A stretch of 64,000 bases of DNA from Dermacentor variabilis. Its lineage: Eukaryota; Arthropoda; Arachnida; Ixodida; Ixodidae. This document shows, piece after piece, positions 20,268 through 32,755 of this stretch. Numbering within the stretch: position 1 is the first letter of the stretch; each line of letters starts with the position of its first letter. The stretch is taken from assembly GCF_050947875.1 (NCBI RefSeq), contig NC_134573.1, positions 65,727,315-65,791,314 of the forward strand, given 5' to 3'. The notes under the pieces were generated by a model that saw only the letters and a program-made list of their open reading frames with translations, did no database searches and was not told where the DNA came from. A program made the position numbers and the translations under genes.

Positions 20268-22440
20268 GGCCCTGAAGTCGGCGGTGCAGTGTAACACAGC
20301 GTTCCAACGCATTAGCTACCACGAGGCGAGAATGGGACAAACTGACACGCTTCCGCTCGGGACGGAAGGAAGAAAATCATTAATTCTAGTGGCCGAACGG
20401 AAGCTTAAGCGCACCCTTGTGTGCTAGCTCCAGCAATGGGGGGGCGTGACGTATACGTGCTAGTCGTGTTAAAGAATGCAGTCGAATGTTTCGATAACGG
20501 AGTGCTTGGGGCCGTCGGAATCCTTCCCTATACAGGTCCCGTCATTGTAAGCATCGCGCAGCGCACACCTCACACGAGAACAGGGACCGAGTTATTCCTT
20601 CGTTATCAAGGTGATACCACTCTAGAGGTGTTCGTTGTATAGGTGCTCGACCGTGGTTGGCATCGGCATAAGGGAAGCATGCGTACGATTTGAATATCAC
20701 GCTGTTGTGCCTGAGGCGTCAGGTGTTCGATCGCACAGCTATGCGCAAACTAAAGTGCAATGTGGAACCGCCACTACAGCCGAACAACACACGCACAAGC
20801 ATACGTGTTATCGTTCATAACCATTTCAGTAACTCTGGTAATATTTGTAGTCTTCGCAAAAATACTTCGTTATTGTAGGCTTAAGGAGAAAATTAGGGCA
20901 GTCTTCGTGAGCGGCTTCAGGAGTAGCGAAAGCCTCTTAGCTCACAATCTCCCATGCAATGCCCTTAAAGAGCGCAAACACGATGTTGAAGGTCATATTT
21001 GGCAAGACGGCGCTTTTTGAGAGCCGAAAAACAAGCCCGCAACATCGACGCCGTCCCTCATTTGCAATAAAAATCGACATTACGTGAATGTCACCACGTA
21101 GGTGTGATGTGATACTTTCAATGACCCAAATTGCCGACAAAAAAAGGTTCATCGAAGAGTGGCAGATGCCCGTTGGTCACTTGGGCACATACCATGTGGT
21201 ACACACTGAGCGGCCATTTGAATACATAGCCAATGTTACAATGTCAGTCTAGAATGTGCCGTTCGTAGCAAATGGTACATAGGTGAGACTGGACAAGAAA
21301 TCCATACAAGACAATGGTCTCCGCGCAGATATAAAACACAATTTACATAACGCTGTAGTGAGCCACTTCAAAAAACATCGTCATATATTCGAGAAAGCAA
21401 GGCTCTATATACTACGAACAAATTTCCGTTCACCTCGCGAAAGGAAATATACGGAATCGTACCTCATACACAAGTTTAAATGACGACACCCGACGGAAAT
21501 CAGTGTGGCACGTGGAAACTGAGAATCCTTAAAAGCTGTAACTTAAATATTAAATTCTCATATCATCAACCAACGCATAAAACACACTGTGGCACCAGGT
21601 AACCTTAATTCCTTAACCTCCCCTATTTCTCCATTTTCAATTTTTCTCTGCCTATTACTCAATTTAATATACTCTTTCATGTTTTTACATTTATATCAGC
21701 TGTTCGACCCCTTTTTCCATATACACCTGCCCCTGCCGCTTTTATTCATGTCCCCCTCCTATCTGTTATTGGGGTTTCGGTTCTCTTCCCCTTTTTTATT
21801 GTTTTTTTGCCTGTTCGTTACCTTATTTTTTTTTTAAACACTCTCACCAACACATTCCAAAGTCCCAGACGCCAGAATACCTTTTTTAGTGCCTCAGCCG
21901 CACAGGGTGTCGCTACTTCCGTATACCGCCGCGACGACGCCTACGTTGAGCTACTTGGGCTAACGTCTCTTGAAAAACCATGCCACTGCCTTCCAGCTAC
22001 CCTATGCATTGCACCCGAGACTCTTTGTCATCATCTTCTTCAAAATTACCCGACGCATTGCTGCTACGCTACGCAAGTAATTCTTTCAACTGATCTCTTT
22101 TTAGGTATTTTTGTTACTCGCGTACTGACCGCATGACCGGCACTTCTAAAGCAACAAAACATGCCGCGAACGACACCCGCGAATGCTCCCTAACCTCTCG
22201 CTTCCCCATCACCCTCCCATGCCCTTCTTTTTCTTTTCTTAATTTTTTCGCTCTTAGTATCTTTTATTTTCTACATTTCTTTCTTTTCTTTTCTCCCCGC
22301 TTCCTCAATCTCCCGCTCTTGTACCCTCGTCTCAAGAACCACGCTTACTGACGTCAGGCGACAGACCTCATTCTCTGTGAAGTCTCTCCCTTTACAACCA
22401 GCCGCCACCGACAACCGCACGCGACGTCACTCTGCTAACC
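20268..22440. other. Non-coding stretch, pyrimidine-rich from 21590
   Basis: No family-like frame. The part 21590-22350 is unusually T/C-rich on the plus strand with runs of T. Hydrophobic-looking short frames there are a result of composition. No gene is supported. Confidence 0.4.
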
Positions 22441-22540
22441 CGTTAAAACTGACATGCCGAGGATGACGAGGCCGCCTTTGACGAAGATAGGTCCGCCTAT
22501 TGAAACATTGGCTAGCCTTTCTGAGGCACCTTACCCTGTT
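22441..22540 (+). repeat. Possible Penelope-like 3' motif with hairpin
   Basis: Contains GACGAAG, then ATAGG-TCCG-CCTAT as a perfect 5-bp hairpin (22487-22500), then TGAAAC. GACGAAG-hairpin-GAAAC resembles motifs I associate with Penelope-like element termini, some of which are reported to carry hammerhead ribozymes. A true hammerhead core would need CUGANGA; here the first base is T (22478-22484), so it would be decayed. No GIY-YIG or RT frame is seen upstream. Confidence 0.35.
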
Positions 22541-24049
22541 CATAACCTTCATACCACAGTGTGCTATTCCATCTGTCAGCCCCATTCTTGATTTTGGATA
22601 CCCAGTGTTAGGTATTTTATACATTTTTCAGACGGCAGCGTAGAGAAGAGGCCGAAGCTCGCAGACAACGACTTGCCACACGTTTACTTCACACTGTGGA
22701 TCGTTATGTCTTACGAGATATCTGACCCCTCCGATCGTATAACTTAATGTATTACCAAGTGTGCAGCAGGCTTTCGCCTTCACGTGTTACAGGAACATGA
22801 CATGTTGTCGAACATTCCTTATTTTTTGTGCTCTTCCCATATTTACACGATTAAGCACGCGACAATGTTAACGTGCGCAGCAGAACAGCACCAGGAATAT
22901 AAGTGATGGAGCTCCATGTCTTAGCTTACCGCGGTGAGGTTTGTTGGCAGGGTACATTTTCATCGCAATTCGCACTAGTTTTCTACTTTATATATAACTT
23001 GGTGACACGAATGTAGCCTGCTTCGCACAAGTGGCGACCTTTCTCAAAAGCGGACACACGAAAATGCGTTTTACGCTACGTCAGAGCTTAAAACTCGCAG
23101 CGCGAAATCAATGGAAGCACCGCGAGCGCATTCGCCCCGTCGTCAGCTTCACATGCCAGCGCTCTGACTTCTGCTATTCGCGGCGCTGTTCAATCGAAAA
23201 CGAAAGGGGCGGAAGGCAGCCGGAGCAAATTATTTCTCGCGTTTTATGTTCGGGACGCGATTCGTGACTGGGGACCTTCTCGCTGCAACCAATCCCCCTT
23301 TTAAAACTGAGGCTGGCGTGGAGCGTCGTCATTTGCTAGATGCACTGTTTGCAAAGAGGCACAAAATAACGCCGAACAGGTCTCGTGCAGTGCTTGACGA
23401 AGACGACAGCGTTTGAGCGCGGTTGCGTGCTAAGATCCGCGATTGTGTACCGAGCCTCTTAAGTAGGAAATTGCATTTCCTGCTTTTGACGCTGCATTGA
23501 AAGCGCTTGTTTGCTCCAAAATAAAATCAGTAAAGTATAGCCAGTCCATAGCCCGTCGATGAACGCGGCCTCCATATGCTGCTTTCGAGGCCGAGGTCAT
23601 CAGCTGACTGCGGTACCGTAGCATGAAGTTTTTACGTCTCAAGACTGCCCAGATGTGGCATAGAAATAGCCAGAGTACTATGAGGCCGGTACAGATAAGA
23701 AAAGAAAACTGTTAATCCCGCTTCCACAGGCATCCTTGTACTGCCAGTAGCAAAGATGCACTCTCAAAACTCATGCGCACTAAAAGTATTTCCGTTCGTC
23801 TTTAGAGTGTATATGAAATTGTAAGTCTTGTTCAAATTGCGAGTAGGCTTTTCGCACGCATCTAAAATGGGAACAAAACGCACACTGTGTGCCGCCTAGT
23901 TCTACTCGCGTCCACAATCAGAGTCGCTGAAGTTAACTCAAATGGATGTGAGCTTAATTTTAGTCGATGAGGTTCTCGGTGAAGGAGGCATTGTAGTTTT
24001 GTGCATAAACTCTCGTTTATTATTGAGATTAACATTCTTTGGCGACTTC
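22541..24049. other. No recognisable gene
   Basis: Mixed-composition sequence with only short frames lacking family features. It may include old repeats. Confidence 0.35.
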
Positions 24050-24245
24050 ACCAACTTCGTGGTACGTTTGTACCGAAGGAGAAGAAGAAATAAATTTTAT
24101 TATAAAGTGAAAGTATTGATGCGGTTGGGGCCCTTCGTCCAGGGTTCCAATGGCTACCGCCACTGCTCGTGCTCGTCGTATCAGGGCCAGCCAGACCTGC
24201 AGGCTCGGAGCGACGGATGATCGCCTCCCACTGTGTATACATTGG
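24050..24245 (-). repeat. LINE ORF2 C-terminal and 3' UTR fragment
   Basis: The minus strand reads YTQWEAIIRRSEPAGLAG and continues to a short UTR with AATAAAATTTATT-like A/T sequence. This is the style of the last residues of RNase H-bearing LINEs. It lies immediately upstream of the RTE element and in the opposite orientation. Confidence 0.5.
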
Positions 24246-24316
24246 TCGGGGGGATTTCAGAACAAGGATATCCGTTGCTAGGTTTTGGCAATCAATTGTG
24301 ACATGGAAAGTCGTAC

Positions 24317-26352
24317 GTGATACGTGAGGCGAGTCTAGCAGTACTATTGGAGGAATTAGAGGGCAGTAAATGGGATATAATAGGGCTCAGTGAAGTTAGG
24401 AGGCCAGAAGAAGCTTATACAGTGCTAAAAAACGGGCACATCCTGTGCTACCAAGGCTTAGCGGAGAGACGAGAACTAGGAGTCGGATTTCTGATTAATA
24501 AGAATATAACTGGTAACATACAGGAATTCTATAGCATTAACGAGAGGGTGTCAGGTCTTGTTGTGAAACTTAATAAGAGGTACATAAGGAAGGTTGTACG
24601 GGTCTACGCCCCTACATCCAGTCATGATGACCAGGAAGTCGAAAGCTTCTATGAAGACGTGGAATCGGCGGTGTGTAAAGCCAAAACAAAATACACTATA
24701 TTTATGGGCGACTTCAATGCCAAGGTAGGCAAGAAGCAGGCTGGAGACAAGGCAGTGGAATATGGCATAGGCACTAGGAATAGCAGGGGAGAATTATTAG
24801 TAGAGTTTGCGGAACAGAATAATATGTGGATAATGAATACCTTCTTCCGCAAGCGGGATAGCCGAAAGTGGACGTGGAGGAGCCCGAATGGCGAGACTAG
24901 AAATGAAATAGACTTCATACTTTGCGCTAACCCTGGCATCATACAAGATGTCGACGTGCTATGCAAGGTGCGCTGCATTGACCATAGCATGTTAAGAACT
25001 CGAATTAGCCTAGACATGAGGAGGGAACGGAAGAAACTGGTACATAAGAAGCCGATCAATGAGTTAGTGGTAAGAGGGAAAATACAGGAATTCCGGATCA
25101 AGCTACAGAACAGGTATTCGGTTTTAACTCAGGAAGAGAACCTTAGTGTTGAAGCAATGAATGAAAATCTTATGGGAATCATTGAGGAGTGCGTAATAGA
25201 AGTTGGTGGTAACTCCGTTAAACAGGATGCCAGTAAGCTATCGCAGGAGACGAACGATCTGATCAAGAAACGCCAATGTATGAAAGCCTCTAACCCTACA
25301 GCTAGAATAGAACTGGCAGAACTTTCGAAGTTAATCAACAAGCGTAAGACAGCTGACATAAGGAAGTATAATATGGATAGTCTTGAACACGCTCTCAGGA
25401 ACGGAGGAAGCCTAAAAGCAGTGAAGAAGAAACTAGGAATCGGCAAGAATCAGATCTGTGCGTTAAGAGACGAAGCCCGCAATATCATTACTAATATGGA
25501 TGAGATAGTTCAAGTGGCTGAGGAGTTCTATAGAAATTTATACAGTACCAGTGGCACCCACGACGATAATGGAAGAGAGAATAGTCTAGAGGAATTCGAA
25601 ATCCCACAGGTAACGCCGGAAGAAGTAAAGAAAGCCTTGGGAGCTATGCAAAGGGGGAAGGCAGCTGGGGAGGATCAGGTAACAGCAGATTTGTTGAATG
25701 ATGGTGGGCAGATTGTTCTAGAGAAACTGGCCGCCCTGTATACGCAATGCCTCATGACTTCGAGCGTACCGGAATCTTGGAAAAACGCTAACATAATCCT
25801 AATCCACAAAAAGGAGACTCCAAAGACTTGAAAAATTATAGACCGATCAGCTTATTGTCCGTTGCTTACTAAGTATTTACTAAGATAATTGCAAATAGAA
25901 TCAGGAACACGTTAGACTTCCGTCAACCAAAGGACCAGGCAGGATTCCGTAAAGGCTACTCAACAATAGACCACATTCACACTATCATTGATGTGATAGA
26001 AAAATGTGCGGAATACAACCGACCTTTCTATATAGCTTTCATTGATTACAAGAAAGCGTTTGATTCAGTCGGAACCTCCGCAGTCATGGAGGCATTGCGG
26101 AATCAGGGTGTAGACGAGCCGTATGTAAAAATGCTGAAAGATATCTATAGCGGCTCCACAGCAACCGTAGTCCTTCATAAAGAAAACAACAAAATCCCAA
26201 TAAAGAAAGGCGTCAGGCAGGGATATACGATCTCACCAATGGCACAGGAGGTATTCAGAGACCTGGATTGGGAAGAATTAGGGATAAGAGTTAATGGAGA
26301 ATACCTTAGTAACTTGCGATTCGCTGATGATATTGCCTTGCTTAGTAACTCA
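24317..26352 (+). pseudogene. RTE-type LINE, endonuclease and RT, 3'-deleted
   Basis: The plus frame 24317-25831 (504 residues) begins inside the endonuclease: EVRRPEEAY, then MGDFNAKVG near residues 133-141, IDFILC and a C-terminal SMLRTRIS loop. It continues to the RT N-terminus with GKAAGEDQVTADLL and ILIHKKE. A frameshift near 25830 moves coding to frames holding LKNYRPISLLS and AGFRKGYSTIDHIH. The frame 25993-26448 has AFIDYKKAFDSV (motif A), GVRQGYTISP, then a deletion to MAQEVFRDL and the catalytic box FADDIALLSNS. Thumb and C-terminus are lost right after FADD. The residues match the RTE clade. The RT-coding part is broken, so the copy is dead. Confidence 0.9.
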
Positions 26353-26512
26353 GGGTACCGAGTTACTAAGAACCCACAACCTTCCCGAACCCACAAACTT
26401 CGCATGCGCAGGTTGTGGGTTCGTTTCGTCCATTTTAATTTCCATTAATTTATCGTTTCTTTATCTCATTTGTTAAGCACAAGTAATTTCCCCTATGTTG
26501 TCCTTGGTGCCA
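26353..26512 (+). repeat. SINE/RTE 3' UTR tail joined to the truncated RTE
   Basis: After the RT breakpoint comes a B-box-like GGTTGTGGGTTCG, then a T-rich tail with CATTAATTTATCGTTTCTTT and ATTTCCCCTATGTTGTCCTT. I recognise this kind of tail from tick repeats that share RTE 3' ends, from memory and unverified. Two perfect inverted repeats mark the junction (26341-26370 and 26370-26422). Confidence 0.45.
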
Positions 26513-27812
26513 GAGTATGACAAGCAGTTAGACAACCGTAATGTTCGCCGGTGCCAGCAATGGTACGCTTCGTTTCAAGACAGGTTCAAGTGACGCATAG
26601 TGTATTTATAAAAATAAAAGAAATGCGAGAATCCTAAACTATTCCTATAATAGTAATTGTTGATACAAAGATACCCGGCTGGATCGGCTGTGGACATTTT
26701 TCAGGTGTTAATGCAATATGCCCTTGCCGAACGAACATTCTCAGCATAGTGACTGCAGTTTTGAACAATCACGCTAAGAATTGCAATTTATTTCCGCTTC
26801 GAGTGTCTCTTTTCTCATACTTCGAGATGAATACATTTGCCACACTTTCAGTAGAATGCACATGAATGGGGCCTATAGATAACGTTACTTATCAACTAAA
26901 ACATGTTACGATCTCTTAGGTGTGTTGATAAGGGTAGAACAAATGCAATGTCCACTAAATTATTTGAATAATCTGTGCGTTATCTACTAAGAAAAGACCA
27001 CCAAATGGAGAATCTGGCTCTTTTTTTCTATTGTACAGCGCATATAATATGCAGTCTGTCCAAGACGACGGCACTACATGCAACAGTAATGAAAACCGGA
27101 ACACTTATTACGCACGACAAGGGCTTCATACGAAGCACGACTGGCACAATGCGAATCTGCGCAAGCAGCTGCCTGGTGATTAACAGCACGTAAACTGCAT
27201 AACGCCGAAGCATCGAAAAGCGCTTAACGCTTTTCATATAGCCCGAAAGATAACTTCTGCTGCTAAACTGTTTATAAAAGAGATAAAAAACAAATCTTCC
27301 AAGTACCGTCAAACGCAATGCCTTCAGTTTGAAAGGTGTAAAGGTGCTTCCCGGAGCGACTAATTTATTGTTCTCTAATTTTTTCGGCTAAGTTACGATG
27401 CTGCGAGTGACTGAGCTTATCGCAGGTTTCATACTCCAGAAGCGTTTCTGGTTGCATATAAATAAATTGGGTGAATCTAGATATTTCTGCTAGATATTTC
27501 TTCATGTCTCGTGTTTTGCTTGTGGTAACTTCCCAAAATTATTTAGATTGGTTCTCAGGAACCTTAAAGATACGGCTACTTTTAAACTATACGAAAACGG
27601 CAGCGGACACACTGCTGATGGAAGCCCCGCAAACACGGCCTTTCATCTGAGTTCGCTAGCAGTTATTCAACTATACGTGTATGTTTGAAAATTCTTCATG
27701 CTAACACAATTTCGCAATATATACGTAAAGCGTGTCACGAGAAATTCACTTCACATGCGGCGCAACATTCATCGCGGCCGGATCGAGCGCCACGAAATGA
27801 GATCTACCACAC
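26513..27812. repeat. Paralogous segment, copy A
   Basis: Colinear over about 1.3 kb with 52889-54183 (copy B). Shared blocks include GCGTTATCTACTAAGAAAAG, GTCCAAGACGACGGCACTA and GCCCGAAAGATAACTTCTGC. By eye identity is high but not complete. Its first 300 bp also match 46481-46800 (copy C), more weakly. There are no terminal repeats. A 70-bp AG/GT-bounded piece at its start (26514-26583) may be an exon. Confidence 0.8.
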
Positions 27813-29396
27813 TGGCTGCCGAACACACACATTCTGCTTACTGGCAGCTCAGTATCAAGTTAAAACATGCTGCACTTCGTTTTTTTACGCACCTAAACTA
27901 TAACGCTAAAATCAACAAGCCCGAGTGATCGCTCGCCGTAAAACATACCGTATCGTAGAAGCGAGAACAAGAGCGCGTTATCAAATCATGTCAACGACAA
28001 ACCGACACTATACCCGAGTCGCCTTCGCTACATGCACCCAGTTCGCGCTACGAAATGCGCTCACATGATCATGAGCTATTGACGCAAAACATCTTTGCTA
28101 AAGCTTACCGTTCAGTGTAGTTGACTTGCGATGCCACAAAGAAGACACGCATACACAAACACCAACGTGCAGGCAGACACCGCACACCGCTACAAACGTT
28201 TACGTGCCTGGCGCACTCGTTGAGAATTCAAATTGACGCGGAGGGACGGCGCACCGCCGCGCAAGCACAGCAGTTCCGCGCGCGGGGCGTGCGCGCGCCG
28301 AGGAGTGTGAGTGCCTTTTTCTTTTTTTTTTTGTCTGTTACTCTCTCTGCGCGCCATGCGCGCCGGAACGGGTTGCTTTTCTTTTCCATCTTTCATCTTT
28401 TTTCATGGGCGAAGGAAATGCGCTGGCAGGTTGTATTACAAACGTTGTGGGGCTATCATGTGGATGGATGAATGCGCTGTTTGTAAAAACCATTACGGGC
28501 CCTTCCGACGCTTCACACACATTATCGCCAGCGACGATGAGTTATACAGCGCATTTGTAGCAATCTTCCAGCGTACCGCCAAATGTGATGCCCGCACGTG
28601 CGTTAGTGCTACTTTTCCGCTCCGATGATAGGTCAAAGCAATCAGTACGGCAATGAGGTACTCATATGCGTGGATGCGCAGGAATACCGCCGGCGAAATA
28701 CTGAGTGGGCTCAGAGAATTTGGCACATATATTAATTGAATGAGAAACTTTGATGAACTTATAGTGCAGGATATCAGTCAACGAAAAACTGCCAGATGTT
28801 AGTGATGCAGCCGAGATATGAAGACAACGTGAAAAGTATCTGAGAATCGGACGACACACAACGCACACACCACATGAGTGACATCGGTTCATCGCACACT
28901 CACAAAGTCCGCGTTGTCAGTTACAAACATTACGAGTCTCTGCGCTGTTAGCTTGATGCCTGTTTGGAATCCACTCGTAGCTGAAGTTGGCGTTCATAAC
29001 ATCTATTATCATACCTGGATCGGCGTTTTGCTTTCTTTATTCTACTGCCGCAGAAGTGATGCTGTGACAACTGTGAAGACTATCTTGGGATTGCCGAGAG
29101 CGACTACGCAGATCATATCATGTGGTCGACAAATGCGGAAGTATACACTATATGTATACTAAAGTCTACAAATAAGCTCTACAGCAATCTCAGTTGTATA
29201 CAACTTCATTGGCTTATATCAAACGCAGCTCCGTATTATCCACAGGTACCTGCAGGCGCTTCGTTACAGTGTACATGGGTTGGGCCCAGATTAACTATGT
29301 TTGTCCATTGTCAATCTATAGACGCCTTGTAAACCTGAAGCAATAAGAATTTTACAGTATCGGCTGTTTTATGCTTCATCTTACGCCTTATTACAA
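27813..29396. other. Non-coding spacer
   Basis: GC-rich block near 28220-28310 and a T tract near 28317-28332. No frame with family features was found. The stretch is probably intergenic or intronic sequence plus old repeats. Confidence 0.4.
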
Positions 29397-29828
29397 TCGG
29401 TATACGGGCTGTTCGCGCAAGTTAACATGACCATTGGTGACGTCCCACCTTATGGCCTTCACCGGCGCTGATATAGGAAACCGTGGAAAATAATTCGAAT
29501 TGCAAAGAAGTATACGGAGTGTTAAACTTATATTGAGCCAGGTTTTAAGATATGCAAATGCTACGTAGCTGGAGAGAACCAAGGTAATATTGTCTACGAT
29601 TGCTTGGAGGCACTCAGATTAAGGCACTCAGATAATTAGGTAATTAGTGTAAATTAATTTCTCAATTATATTAATTAGATGAAAATTCTCAATGGTAAAA
29701 TTGTAAAGCAACATTAGAAACTCCCGATACAGTTTTCTGTAAAACGCGTGCTCCATAGAAGTGTTCTTCCGAGCGCAAAGAAGTCCGCGATTACACGCAA
29801 TGTGACTCGAGTGGCCAGTCGCGCAGCA

Positions 29829-29830
<2 letters not shown>
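29397..29830. mobile_element. Possible MITE-type repeat
   Basis: Contains AATTAGGTAATTAGTGTAAA and a block with CGCGATTACACGCAATGTGA that I recall as frequent in tick DNA. The end at about 29397 (GTATACGGGCTGTTCGCG) is terminal-repeat-like. Boundaries are uncertain because a (TG)n tract follows directly. Confidence 0.35.
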
Positions 29831-29837
<7 letters not shown>

Positions 29838-29909
<72 letters not shown>

Positions 29910-29985
29910 CGTGTGCGTGTGCGTGTGTGCGTGTGTGTGAGTGTGTGTGTGCGTGTGTGTGTGTGTGAATATATGCATGTGCGTG
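29838..29985. repeat. (TG)n microsatellite
   Basis: About 150 bp of TG/GC dinucleotides. It is pure for about 65 bp, then interrupted by GC and GA steps. Confidence 0.97.
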
Positions 29986-30019
29986 TTTGAAAAACTACGT
30001 AGAGAGGGAATAGACAAGA

Positions 30020-30921
30020 AGAAATATACACCTTATCGACTCTCGTCTATAGACAGTCTAAAGACGAAGAACGAACCACAATAATGAGAGACTATCGACT
30101 TTTGCCTATAGGTAGTCTGTAGAGGGGCAGTAGAAAAAAAAAAGAAACAAGCACCTTATCGACTTTTTTCTATAGACTGTCTATAGACAGCGAATAGACA
30201 AAAAGAAATAGAAATCTTATCGACTTTCGTCTATAGAAAGTCTATAGATAAATAACAGAGAAAAATAAATAGAGGCTGTATCGACTTTCGCCTATAGGAA
30301 GTCTATAGAGAGGAAGTAGACAAAAAAGAAACAAACACTTTATCAACTTTTTTCTAGAGACCGTTTATAGACTGCGAATAGACAAAAAGAAATAGAAATC
30401 TTATTGTTTTTCGTCTATAGAAAGTCTATAGATAAATAAGAGAGAAAAATGAATAGAGGCTGTATGGACTTTCGTCTATACGTAGTGTATAGAGAGGAGG
30501 TAGACAAAAAAGAAACAAACACCGTATCAACTTTTTTCTATAGACTGTCTATAGACTGCGAATAGACAAAAAGAAATAGAAATCTTATCGACTTTTGCCT
30601 ACAGAAAGTCTATAGACAAATGACAGAGAAAAATAAATAGAGGCAGTATCGACTTTCGTCTATAGGTGTCTATTGTGGGAAAGTAGACAAAAAAGAAACG
30701 AACACCATATCGACTTTTTTCTATAGACTGTCTATAGACTGCGAATACACAAAAAGAAATAGAAATCTTATCGACTTTTGTCTACAGAAAGTCTATAGAC
30801 AAATGACCGAGAAAAATAAATAGAGGCAGTATCGACTTTTGTCTATAGGTGTCTGTTGTGGGAAAGTAGACAAAAAAGAAACGAACACCATATCGACTTC
30901 TTTCTATAGACTGTCTATAGG
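30020..30921. repeat. Satellite with 184-bp unit rich in TCTATAGA
   Basis: GAAATCTTAT recurs at 30211, 30395, 30579 and 30762 (periods 184, 184, 183). Each unit contains several copies of the 8-bp palindrome TCTATAGA or near variants, and two half-units of TATCGACTTT. About five units are present. The array resumes at 32858 after an insertion. Confidence 0.9.
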
Positions 30922-31100
30922 CGCCGTGCACGCCGACGGACGCGCCACTGGTGGCAGCCTTGCGCAAAACACGCGGGAGAGGAGCCTGGCGCGCGCCGTA
31001 GTTTGTTGTGTCGTTGATCCTGCTTCTCTGTCTTATTCACGTTTTCAGAGCAAGATAGGCAACACCATTCGCACGTGTGGGGTGGCCGAAGCTTCAGGGA

Positions 31101-31220
31101 ATGTCGAAGAAGAATTGTTGCACGGTGGGGGGCTCAAATACCGGTGAAAACGTGCCGGGGATACGGTTCTAATCATTCCCGGCAAAGCCTCATCAGCGGG
31201 AGCAGCGGGAGCAAAAATGG
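31101..31220 (+). pseudogene. THAP-domain remnant
   Basis: The frame from ATG 31101 begins MSKKNCCTVGGSNTGENVPG, then has an Arg-Phe, an in-frame TAA, SFPAKP and a conserved Trp (KWIVA). Spacing fits the THAP zinc-dependent DNA-binding fold (C-x-V-x-G-C, F-x-FP, W). The Cys expected after VG is Gly and a stop falls between the two aromatic positions, so it is inactive. Confidence 0.6.
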
Positions 31221-32521
31221 ATCGTCGCTTCCAAGGGAAATTTCTTGTTCTCATCCTTTCCTTTGTCTCGTCGGAGTTTCTTCCCCTCGATCATAGTTAG
31301 ACGCGTGAGCAACGAAGTTCGTCTGCAGTGCAGCATGAGGTTTAAAGGCATTTCGCCAAAGTTCGGAATGCTGTTTGCCGCTTATATTGTTTTCCGCTTC
31401 TTTACCGCGTTGCGCTAGCTAGGCAGCACGACTGCACGAGCGCATTGCGTTGCGTGTTAAAGCTACTGAAGTTTGCAAGAACTGATATTGTTGGTTTCAT
31501 GTGGCGCGGTAAATCCCCGCACCAGCTGTCGCGCACTTCATGTTTTTACATCTGTCTTATGCGTGCCTTTGCACATGTTTAACTGTTGCTAGTTGATCCA
31601 TGCATAACTCTTGTCGATTCTTTTGAGCTGCGAAGTTTTCACCCTGCCTTGCTTGTAAAGGGTATAAATCACGCTGCGTCTTACCGGAATGATACCAAGG
31701 AAGAGCTTCTTTAACAGCTTTATTCTTTTCGCCCAAGGGCATCTTAGATATTGTTTGCGTTTTTGTAAATGTGTTTAGAAAATAGGTAGTTCAGGGCGAG
31801 AATTGCTAATAGCTGCTGCACGTGGTATTTTTGTTCCATTACTCGCTGAAAAGTTCGCGTCCCGTTTGGGAAGTGATCACACCTCGATACTGCCTCAGCA
31901 AACTTAACACGCCGAGTGATTTGTTTGTTTCACAACGTAGTCCCTTCTTGCATGTGAGTTTTGTACTCAACTGAATTCTTTCTTATACTTACGCTGCAGA
32001 CGACTAAACCGGGCCTTGCCGCCAACGCTCATCTACTTTGACTGGCGCTGCTCTGCCTTTAAATATATCATGTGGCACCTCTCTCTAGTAATATAAAAAA
32101 GTACTGAAAAGTTAGTAAGTCTTTAGCTTTGTACGTTTCCATGCAGCTCCCTTAGGGAATTTAAAATTGCACAAAGTGCAGCGGGAACGGTAGTTCATCG
32201 GCGTATGCAGCAGAAGTGCATCGGCGGTACAGCACTAACCCGCGCTTTTATTAACCCGTGTGTTTGGCGACTTCGTTGGCTAGTGTACGCGTTTCCATCA
32301 ATAAATTGGCAATTACTCTTCTTGAGGCGACATCGACTGCACTCATTCGGCGATGTCACATGTATTCATCGGCACAAAAATCACAACGGCATATGCAGAG
32401 GTTGCACCGTGCGGATTTGTTTGATATAAGTCTGCGCTAACGACGGGTGCTTATTATCCAGGTACAGAAGCAGCATTGCGGCAAGGGTAGAATAAAAAAA
32501 AACATCGAGAGATCGCATCAC

Positions 32522-32755
32522 TCAACAAAATTTATCGGCTAGTGAACATGAGCTCCACGTCATGTAAATTGGGTTCATGGCGTTTGTCTGCGGGACACAC
32601 CTTGCACGTATGTGGACCTTTTTGTCCCAAACACCGGTAACATCGTGTTCATATCCGCTCGCACAGAGGTCAGCATCTTCCCTACAGGTGTCACAGCAGA
32701 AGCAGCAGCCTGGCACCCGAACAAAGCAGAAATCGCAGCCGCGAACTTCAGCCAT
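32522..32755 (-). CDS. Small Cys-rich open frame of unknown nature
   Basis: Starting at MAEVRG (ATG 32755), this 77-residue frame contains the cluster GCDFCFVRVPGCCFCCDTC, with eight cysteines overall in the first 35 residues. It lies inside the 1.94-kb insertion near its right terminus and points inward. I do not recognise a family. It may be a decayed exon or an accidental frame. Confidence 0.25.
   Translation of the reverse strand: MAEVRGCDFCFVRVPGCCFCCDTCREDADLCASGYEHDVTGVWDKKVHIRARCVPQTNAMNPIYMTWSSCSLADKFC

Noticed and set aside
21589..22351. Hydrophobic short frames resembling membrane segments
   Set aside because: They arise from T/C-rich sequence and have no family features or conserved start.
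28121..28628. Overlapping frames of about 100 residues on both strands
   Set aside because: GC-rich composition gives long frames on both strands; none looks like a known protein.
29748..29990. Open frames with V/C or T/H runs across the TG tract
   Set aside because: These are translations of a dinucleotide microsatellite.
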